Part shown: in pieces, positions 5,994 through 11,534 of the stretch
How the letters are laid out: each line of letters starts with the position of its first letter
How positions within the stretch are numbered: the stretch's first letter is position 1
Source of the DNA: Gemmatimonadaceae bacterium
GTDB taxonomy: Bacteria; Gemmatimonadota; Gemmatimonadetes; Gemmatimonadales; Gemmatimonadaceae
Length of the DNA: 11,534 nt
Reading direction: 5' to 3'
Assembly: GCA_025357975.1 (NCBI GenBank)
Contig: JANYKY010000482.1
Span: 1-11,534 of the forward strand
Position numbers and translations under genes: made by a program
The notes under the pieces: model-generated
Told to the model about the DNA's origin: nothing
The model's database searches: none
Seen by the model: only the letters and a program-made list of their open reading frames with translations

Positions 5994-6505
5994 TCAGCTC
6001 CGAGCAGGCGTTTCAGCCTCAGGCGAGTGATTTTTCCCTGCTCTCCTGCAGCAATGAGGAGCTCTCGCTCCGGATCGTTTCTGAGCCGTTTGCGCGCAAG
6101 TTCCAACATGTCGTCCGCCGACTTATCCATCGCGGAGACAACATAGAGATATCCGAACCTCGCCTCATACGCGCTGTTCACGAGAGTCATCTGATCGTGA
6201 ACATTCGATGACGCAAGCTTGGCGCGCGACTGTTCCGTGTTGGACCACGCCTTTGCCTCAGCGCTTTGCGGAGCGTCACTATTCATTTCGCCGATTCGCG
6301 GATGATACGCAAACGCTTCGCGTATCTGATCCGGAGTCGCTGACGACCATACTCGATCAGCCGCATCGAGCAGTTTGCCAGTCGAGCTGTGAGGACGGCC
6401 TTTCACCATCTCGTTGGCCCATGCAGCAGATCCGCAGCACGACAAAAACAGGTCGGTCGCCTCGGATGCCGGAAGCGAATTGAGCTCGTCAAGTGTTACA
6501 GTCAT
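5990..6505 (-). CDS. uraD: OHCU decarboxylase
   Basis: The 171-aa protein decarboxylates 2-oxo-4-hydroxy-4-carboxy-5-ureidoimidazoline to S-allantoin. Family marks are YHPRIGE (67-73, with the catalytic His68), WSNTEQSRA (87-95), YEARFGYLYVVSA (113-125) and the C-terminal RNDPERELLIAAGEQGKITRLRL block. The frame could extend upstream to 6658, but the ATG at 6505 is preferred: it begins the recognisable domain (TVTLDELNSL), overlaps the allantoicase stop by 4 nt (ATGA) and has AAAGG about 10 nt upstream. The upstream extension is basic, low-complexity shadow sequence inside allantoicase. It sits between allantoicase and HIU hydrolase, its metabolic predecessor. Confidence 0.94.
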   Translation of the reverse strand: MTVTLDELNSLPASEATDLFLSCCGSAAWANEMVKGRPHSSTGKLLDAADRVWSSATPDQIREAFAYHPRIGEMNSDAPQSAEAKAWSNTEQSRAKLASSNVHDQMTLVNSAYEARFGYLYVVSAMDKSADDMLELARKRLRNDPERELLIAAGEQGKITRLRLKRLLGAE

Positions 6506-7494
6506 TGAGCCGATACCTTTCCGACCAGGCGTAGTCGCGCCACGCCGCCGTCGGGATAAATGTTGAGCCGCACGTGAGTAGCGGCCTGCGGCTCGCTCAC
6601 CCGGAATGAATGCCGGGAGTGCGGCTGCAGAGGGCAATTTGCAACAAGAGTGGCCCACTCCGCTTGATCACTGTTGAATTCAGGCGTTGTACCACCCGCG
6701 TCGCACCACTCCAGCATGCAGCTTCCAGGAGCGTTTCCCTTGAAGTGATCGGTGTCGAGCTCGACTCGCTCGATGGTTCCTCGCTTCGCGAGCCTGACAA
6801 TGCTCCAGTCGTGGCCGGGTCCGCGACGGCGCCTGGTTTCCCACCCATCTCCCATTTGAGTCGACCGGCCGGGAAGAATGAGATTTTGCCGATGTCCATA
6901 ATGCATGTCGCTGCAGGACACGACATATCCGCCGTTCTCCATCGCCGCAAGATCGACCTCTCGACCCGACTCGAGCGCGATAGCAGGAGTAACCACGTCG
7001 CCGTAAACTCGAAACCGCGCAACTCCACCATCTGGAAAAATTTTCAGCCGCAAATGCGTTACCCTCGCAGAGCTCTCTGCCCCGAACTCGTTCTGTGCAT
7101 CTCCGTTCAGCGCAACCTCGGGCAGCAGAGTAGTCCACTTCACATCATCCCCGCAAAGCCATTCGGCGGACGGCGTCCCCTGCACCGTCGTTGCGTCAAT
7201 GCTTGCGCGCTCGGGAAAGTTGCCGGTGAACCATGAGGTGTCGATGATGACTCCACGCACGTTTCCGGGGGCGCCAAGCCGGATGATCGCCCAGTCGTGA
7301 CCCGGCGTTCTCCTGCGACGCGTTTCCCAACCGTCCATCCACTTCCCACGTTCCGTGTAGACGCCTTCACGCCACTCGGGAGTGCCGAGTTTCAGGAGCG
7401 CTTCCTTCGGCGCGAAGAACTCATCATTTGCGGCAACTACTGCGCCTCCAAGTCGTTCGGATGCGAGGTCGATAAGGTCCGTAAACGTTGCCAT
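6502..7494 (-). CDS. alc: Allantoicase
   Basis: The 330-aa enzyme hydrolyses allantoate to ureidoglycolate and urea. It shows the two-repeat jelly-roll architecture of the family. DGWETRRRRTPGHDW (54-68) recurs as DGWETRRRRGPGHDW (216-230), and THLRLKIFPDGGVAR (146-160) recurs as THVRLNIYPDGGVAR near the C-terminus. N-terminal FTDLIDLASERLGG and NDEFFAPKE are also typical. The ATG at 7494 lies 3 nt after the allantoinase stop, with no obvious Shine-Dalgarno, which points to reinitiation after the upstream gene. Using allantoicase rather than allantoate amidohydrolase means urea, not ammonia, is released at this step. A urease is not in the window. Confidence 0.95.
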   Translation of the reverse strand: MATFTDLIDLASERLGGAVVAANDEFFAPKEALLKLGTPEWREGVYTERGKWMDGWETRRRRTPGHDWAIIRLGAPGNVRGVIIDTSWFTGNFPERASIDATTVQGTPSAEWLCGDDVKWTTLLPEVALNGDAQNEFGAESSARVTHLRLKIFPDGGVARFRVYGDVVTPAIALESGREVDLAAMENGGYVVSCSDMHYGHRQNLILPGRSTQMGDGWETRRRRGPGHDWSIVRLAKRGTIERVELDTDHFKGNAPGSCMLEWCDAGGTTPEFNSDQAEWATLVANCPLQPHSRHSFRVSEPQAATHVRLNIYPDGGVARLRLVGKVSAQ

Positions 7495-7497
7495 TGG

Positions 7498-8814
7498 CTA
7501 AGATAGCGATCCGTGGGAAGTTGGGGGGCCAACCAACCGCCCAGCCACGTACGTCGCGTGAACACGTCCGAACAGCTTGCTACTACTATATGGTGTCACC
7601 GCTGCACCGGGCCGTGACATCGGACTCGCCCGCACTTCCGGATCCCACACGACTATGTCCGCATCATACCCTGGCATGAGTTGCCCCTTATCGCTGTCGA
7701 GCCCCGCGAGCCTCGCTGGAGAAGCACTCATCCACTGCGCGATCTTCTCGAAGCTGATCCCTCGCTTGCTCGCTCCGGTCCATACGGCGGCAAGTGAATA
7801 CTGAAGCGACGCAATACCGCCCCAGCACGAAGAAAAATCTCCGCCTGTCGATTTCAACGAAGGCGCGCAGGGTGAATGATCGGACGCAATAAGATCGATA
7901 TCCCCCGCCTTCAATGCATCCCACAACGCCTCACGCTCTGCCGCGTTCCTTATCGGCGGCGCACACTTGTACTCAGTCGCTCCATCCGGAATTTCTTCCG
8001 CCGCAAATGTCAGATAATGCGGACAGGTTTCGACCGTCAGCGGCAATCCCCTGGCCTGCGCGTCGCGGATGATTTCGAGAGAGCTGGCCGATGAAAGGTG
8101 AACGATGTGCACCGGCGTCGCGCACCAGTCCATCAACCGCACCATCAGTCGGATGGCGGAATGCTCAGCCTCAACGGGCCGCGAAACGAGGTAATCGACG
8201 TATCGTCGCGATGGCGTCGCAGCGCGAATGAATACCGGATCTTCCGCGTGCACCATCAACGGAATACCAAGCTCTGCAAGTACCGGGAATGCGATACGCA
8301 GATCTTGTTCGGTCACATTCGGAAACTCGTCCACTCCCGACGGCGTGAGGAAGCACTTGAACGCGCGGACACCGGCGTCCCGCAGCCCTTCGAGATCGCC
8401 TGCATTTCCCGGCACAACCCCGCCGATAAATCGGACATCCACGAGAGTCTTGCCACGCGCTGCTTCGCGCTTTGCTTCGAGCGCAGCAACAGTCGTCGTC
8501 GCTGGAATGGAATTCAGGGGCATATCGAGAATGGTCGTGATGCCACCGTCGGCCGCGCTCCGCGTCGCGTTGACGAAACCCTCCCACTCAGTCCGGCCGG
8601 GTTCGTTCACATGCACGTGCGTGTCCACCAACCCAGGCATCACAACGAGCTCGCCGGCATCATGCAGATTCGCGTCATCAGGCACGTCCTGCCACTCGGT
8701 CACCCTCTCGATGCGCCCGTTAGCGAAGTGAATCGCCGCCGGACGCGTACCATCAGCGGTCAGCACCCGCGTGCTGCGAACCACATTGGCCTGCAGAGTA
8801 TTCGGCGTGGTCAT
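7498..8814 (-). CDS. allB: Allantoinase
   Basis: The 438-aa cyclic amidohydrolase opens the hydantoin ring of allantoin to give allantoate. The binuclear metal site is readable: His66-Val-His68 in DTHVHVNEPGRTEWEG, Lys153 in AFKCFL (the carbamylated bridging Lys), His189 in MVHAED, His239 in IVHLSSA and Asp312 in SDHSPC. The allantoinase-type NEPGRTEWEG and TVETCPHYLTF support allantoinase over dihydroorotase or hydantoinase, as does allantoicase 3 nt downstream. The length is normal. The ATG at 8814 follows the FAD subunit stop after 39 nt, the largest gap in the string; only a weak GAG precedes it. The product is cytosolic. Confidence 0.95.
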   Translation of the reverse strand: MTTPNTLQANVVRSTRVLTADGTRPAAIHFANGRIERVTEWQDVPDDANLHDAGELVVMPGLVDTHVHVNEPGRTEWEGFVNATRSAADGGITTILDMPLNSIPATTTVAALEAKREAARGKTLVDVRFIGGVVPGNAGDLEGLRDAGVRAFKCFLTPSGVDEFPNVTEQDLRIAFPVLAELGIPLMVHAEDPVFIRAATPSRRYVDYLVSRPVEAEHSAIRLMVRLMDWCATPVHIVHLSSASSLEIIRDAQARGLPLTVETCPHYLTFAAEEIPDGATEYKCAPPIRNAAEREALWDALKAGDIDLIASDHSPCAPSLKSTGGDFSSCWGGIASLQYSLAAVWTGASKRGISFEKIAQWMSASPARLAGLDSDKGQLMPGYDADIVVWDPEVRASPMSRPGAAVTPYSSSKLFGRVHATYVAGRLVGPPTSHGSLS

Positions 8815-8853
8815 GCGTTACTCAGAAATGCACCACAGCGAGAGCTCACTCGC

Positions 8854-9672
8854 CTATTCGGTATCAGCCCAGAACCGGCGCAAGAGATTCACGGACACCC
8901 GCCGCCTGTACTCAGCTGTCGATCTCACGTCGTCGATTGGCTTGAGCTCTCGGCCCAAAGTCTCCGCTGCATCCTCAATCGATCCGCCAGAAGACAAAAC
9001 CCTCTCGGTCTCCCGAGCTCTCACTACGGTCGCGGCCACGCTCCCAAACGCAATGCGCGGCGAGGGCGCACGCACCGCCGCCATCACGACTTTTGAGATC
9101 GCCTGTGCAGCGCGAGTCCCCACTTTCCTGAACCACTGCTTCCCTTCCACCGGAGAAATTTCTATCGCAACAATCAACTCATCGGCACGCATCATGGTCT
9201 GGCGATATCCAGTGTAATACTCGTTGATCGAAACTCTGCGCTCCGCATCTGCGCTGCGAAGAACAACGATCGCATCCACAGCTGCGAGCACGGGAACTCC
9301 GTCGGCCGCCGGTGAACCATTCGCTATGTTGCCGCCAAGCGTGCCGCGATTCTGAATTTGCACTCCGCCCACAAGCCGCGACGCCTGCACGAGCATCGGG
9401 ACGCGATCAGCCACCAGTTGCGACTGAATGAGCGACGTATAGCTAGTGAGCGCACCGATTACGAGCGTATCGCCGCGACTGGAAATCGTTCGCAGCTCAT
9501 CGAGCGCCCAGATGTCGAGGAACTGCTTTGGAACGAGAGTACCGAAGTTCATTGCGACGTACACATCAGTTGCGCCAGCCACCGGCATGCGCTTTTCATC
9601 GCGAATAATTTTCAGCGCCTCTTCCAGCGACGTCGCTCGGCGCATATCGAGCGCGGACACAGCGGCTCTCAT
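8854..9672 (-). CDS. xdhB: Xanthine dehydrogenase, FAD-binding subunit
   Basis: The 272-aa subunit carries the FAD of a three-subunit molybdenum hydroxylase. Visible FAD motifs are PVAGATDVYV (30-39) and QNRGTLGGNIANGSPAAD (107-124), the family's pyrophosphate- and flavin-contacting loops; TGYRQTMMRADELI (about 155-168) begins the second half. The frame continues upstream to 9768, but the ATG at 9672 is chosen because it overlaps the 2Fe-2S subunit stop by 4 nt (ATGA) and begins just before the conserved domain (MRRATSLEEAL). The upstream extension would lie inside the 2Fe-2S gene. As part of a separate-subunit dehydrogenase it would pass electrons from the iron-sulfur clusters to NAD+ or another acceptor. 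Gene letters follow E. coli usage. Confidence 0.92.
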   Translation of the reverse strand: MRAAVSALDMRRATSLEEALKIIRDEKRMPVAGATDVYVAMNFGTLVPKQFLDIWALDELRTISSRGDTLVIGALTSYTSLIQSQLVADRVPMLVQASRLVGGVQIQNRGTLGGNIANGSPAADGVPVLAAVDAIVVLRSADAERRVSINEYYTGYRQTMMRADELIVAIEISPVEGKQWFRKVGTRAAQAISKVVMAAVRAPSPRIAFGSVAATVVRARETERVLSSGGSIEDAAETLGRELKPIDDVRSTAEYRRRVSVNLLRRFWADTE

Positions 9673-10139
9673 TCCATCACCGACATCTCGCCCGCAGTAT
9701 CGGGCTCTGGCATTCCTTTCCACTTGAGGACAGCCCGATAGATGGCCGAGTATCCCGTGCATCGGCACAGGTTCCCGGCAAGAGCCGTTTTGATGTCATC
9801 GAGAGTTGGCGCATCGCCCAGTTTCATCGCCGCCATGATCATTCCGGGCGTGCAGATACCGCACTGCGCACCGACTTCATTCATGAACAAGTGCTGTAGC
9901 GGGTGATTGCCACCGAGCCCTTCGATCGTGACCACTTCTGTTCCTTCGACCTGGCCCGCCGGGATGATGCACGAGCACACGGGCTCTCCATCGATCAAAA
10001 CTGTGCAAGCGCCGCATTCTCCTTCTCCGCAACCTTCCTTCACTCCTGTCAGCAGACATTCCTCGCGCAAAACGTCGATCAGTCGCGCTGCGGGGTTAGC
10101 AGATAGTGTGGTCGGCTTGCCGTTGAGAACGAATTGCAT
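9669..10139 (-). CDS. xdhC: Xanthine dehydrogenase, 2Fe-2S subunit
   Basis: The 156-aa subunit holds two 2Fe-2S clusters. The plant-ferredoxin-type cluster is bound by Cys37, Cys42, Cys45 and Cys57 (GCGEGECGAC, then VCSC). The second, helical-domain cluster is bound by Cys93, Cys96, Cys125 and Cys127 (CGICTPGM and NLCRCTGY). The spacing between the second CxxC and CxC is 28 residues, a little shorter than the roughly 31 usual in this family. The ATG overlaps the last base of the upstream molybdenum subunit stop (TGATG), and the gene overlaps the FAD subunit by 4 nt, so all three are coupled. Electrons run from the Mo centre through this subunit to FAD. Confidence 0.95.
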   Translation of the reverse strand: MQFVLNGKPTTLSANPAARLIDVLREECLLTGVKEGCGEGECGACTVLIDGEPVCSCIIPAGQVEGTEVVTIEGLGGNHPLQHLFMNEVGAQCGICTPGMIMAAMKLGDAPTLDDIKTALAGNLCRCTGYSAIYRAVLKWKGMPEPDTAGEMSVME

Positions 10140-11534
10140 CAGACCGCTGCACAGGTGGAGAGATGTTCTGGCGTCGCTGGAATGTCGCGGACATCCAGTC
10201 CCATCTGGCGGAGCGCATTGACGACTGCGGGCGCCGGCCCGTCCATCGGAAGCTCACCAAGGCCTTTCGCGCCGAATGGGCCACCCGGATACGGGTTCTC
10301 CATCATCACAACATCCACCTCTGGCATATCGAGAGTCGTGGGTATCACGTAATTGGTGAGTTGGCCGTTGGCCATCGCGCCATTTCGCATCACGACTTTC
10401 TCAAGTAATGCGTAGCCGAGGCCCTGTGCTGTTCCGCCCTCGATCTGGCCGCGCGCGAGTGCCGGGTGAATCGGACGGCCGAATTCCTGGACCGCCGTGA
10501 TCTTGATCGGATGCACTTCGAACGTATCGCGGTCGAGCTCGAGCTCGATGACATCGCAACCCCAGCCGTAAGTCGCGTAGGCATCACCGCGATACAATGA
10601 GTCGTCCCATTGAATCCAGTCTGGTGGCTCGTACGTGCGCTCGACGGACAGCTCTCCGTTCTTCGCGTAATACTGTGCCGGCGTGAGAGCACCGAGCTTT
10701 GCTTTCATTTCATGAGCGCAGTCTTCCAGAATCTTTCCCACCACCATGCACGTGCGTGATGCGACAGTTGGCCCACTGTCAGCAACGCGTGACGTATCGG
10801 GTTGTGCGACCTCGACGGTCTCGTAAGGAATACCGAGCGCATCGGTTACGATTTGCGCGTGCATGGTGCGCGTGCCCTGCCCGATCTCCGTGCTTCCCGT
10901 GGCAATTCGAACGCCAGCCGGCGTAAGCTCGAGCCGCGCTTTCGATTTGAGCGTCCGCTCTCCCGCACCTGTAAAACCCGCTCCGTGATAAAACAGAGCG
11001 AGCCCGATTGCCTTATTCGTCCCCCTCCATGCCGCACGTTTTTTCACATAGTCGCTGCGACGCACGGCTTCCTCGAGCACCATGTGAGCGCTGCAGTCGT
11101 CACGCAGGGTCTGTCCGGTCGCCGTTATGTCTCCGGGCTTCAGTGCATTGATTCGCCTGATGTCGATCGAATCTATTCCCAGCGTCTCAGCGATACGTTC
11201 CATATGAACTTCGACGGCAAATTCAGTCTGCGGAGCACCAAATCCACGAAATGCGCCATTTGGTGGAGTATTGGTAAATACTGCACGTCCGCGAATTCGC
11301 ACGTTGTCGCACAGGTACGGACCCGCAGCGTGAATGCATCCGCGCGAAAGAACTGTCGGGCTCAACGTCACATACGCGCCGCCGTCCAGTAGTACATCGA
11401 CGTCCATCGCGATCAGCTTGCCCTGGCGGGTAACCGCCGTGCGATGATGCACGATTGATGGATGACGCTTGGTTGTCGCAACCATGTCCTCTTCGCGGTC
11501 GTAAACGATCTTTACGGGACGGCCGGACTTGAGC
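10139..11534 (-). CDS. xdhA: Xanthine dehydrogenase, molybdenum-binding subunit (N-terminus beyond window edge)
   Basis: The C-terminal 464 residues of the molybdopterin-binding large subunit are present; the frame is open to the right edge, so the Met at 11485 is internal, not the start. The visible fragment begins LKSGRPVKIVYDREEDM, a typical mid-protein segment of these subunits. The active-site Arg (bovine Arg880 position) is seen in PNGAFRGFGAPQ with its codon at 11246-11248, and the catalytic Glu in GAKGLGELP with its codon at 10253-10255. STEIGQGTRTMHAQI is also a family block. The subunit hydroxylates hypoxanthine and xanthine to urate, as the neighbours imply; other Mo hydroxylases look similar, but the context makes xanthine dehydrogenase by far the likeliest. 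The stop overlaps the 2Fe-2S subunit start by 1 nt. Confidence 0.92.
   Translation of the reverse strand, partial: LKSGRPVKIVYDREEDMVATTKRHPSIVHHRTAVTRQGKLIAMDVDVLLDGGAYVTLSPTVLSRGCIHAAGPYLCDNVRIRGRAVFTNTPPNGAFRGFGAPQTEFAVEVHMERIAETLGIDSIDIRRINALKPGDITATGQTLRDDCSAHMVLEEAVRRSDYVKKRAAWRGTNKAIGLALFYHGAGFTGAGERTLKSKARLELTPAGVRIATGSTEIGQGTRTMHAQIVTDALGIPYETVEVAQPDTSRVADSGPTVASRTCMVVGKILEDCAHEMKAKLGALTPAQYYAKNGELSVERTYEPPDWIQWDDSLYRGDAYATYGWGCDVIELELDRDTFEVHPIKITAVQEFGRPIHPALARGQIEGGTAQGLGYALLEKVVMRNGAMANGQLTNYVIPTTLDMPEVDVVMMENPYPGGPFGAKGLGELPMDGPAPAVVNALRQMGLDVRDIPATPEHLSTCAAV

Noticed and set aside
6506..6658. Upstream ATG start for OHCU decarboxylase at 6658
   Set aside because: It adds 51 basic, low-complexity residues inside allantoicase. 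The ATG at 6505 has the stop/start overlap and the conserved domain start.
6610..7236. 208-codon plus-strand open frame
   Set aside because: It is antisense to allantoicase, with an Arg/Ser/Pro-rich shadow translation and no recognisable motif.
8098..9096. 332-codon plus-strand open frame
   Set aside because: It lies antisense to allantoinase and the XDH FAD subunit, whose motifs are unmistakable. Its translation is rich in Arg/His with no domain-like pattern.
9673..9768. Upstream ATG start for the FAD subunit at 9768
   Set aside because: It would add 32 residues inside the 2Fe-2S gene that do not fit the family. The ATGA overlap at 9669-9672 is the better start.

Overview
The window looks like a chromosomal segment from a moderately GC-rich, aerobic Gram-negative bacterium. 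The lipobox proteins, the style of the M28 peptidase and of the HExxH lipoprotein, and the membrane-bound cytochrome-type urate oxidase fit Gemmatimonadota or a neighbouring soil phylum. That placement is inference from protein style, not a proven assignment. Almost the whole window is a purine-degradation locus arranged as two convergent gene strings.

Plus-strand string (1072-5154): a small zinc-dependent guanine/nucleoside deaminase; a lipoprotein of unknown function with an HExxH motif; a DUF6986-type protein of the HpcH/HpaI aldolase-citrate lyase-malate synthase fold; and PuuD, a membrane urate oxidase with a C-terminal cytochrome c. The last two overlap by 4 nt (GTGA) and are translationally coupled. 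To the left, in divergent orientation, is the N-terminal part of an M28 metallopeptidase lipoprotein (1-857, cut by the window edge).

Minus-strand string (11534 down to 5664): xanthine dehydrogenase molybdenum subunit (its N-terminus lies beyond the right edge), 2Fe-2S subunit, FAD subunit, allantoinase, allantoicase, OHCU decarboxylase and 5-hydroxyisourate hydrolase. Junctions are 1-4 nt overlaps or a 3 nt gap, with one 39 nt gap before allantoinase, so this is almost certainly one transcript.

Together the genes encode guanine -> xanthine -> urate -> 5-hydroxyisourate -> OHCU -> S-allantoin -> allantoate -> ureidoglycolate + urea. No ureidoglycolate-cleaving enzyme, urease or classical glyoxylate enzyme is visible. 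The DUF6986 protein is the one gene of unknown reaction placed where such a step could be.

The two strings meet in a 509-nt AT-rich, T-tract-rich non-coding stretch (5155-5663). It holds a nested set of inverted repeats (43-nt arms 5338-5380 / 5501-5543 and 11-nt arms 5202-5212 / 5592-5602), smaller hairpins, and a tandem duplication of about 29 nt that ends directly at the uraH stop codon. This is the least explained part of the window: it may be a bidirectional terminator, a small non-autonomous mobile or repeat element, or a structured RNA.
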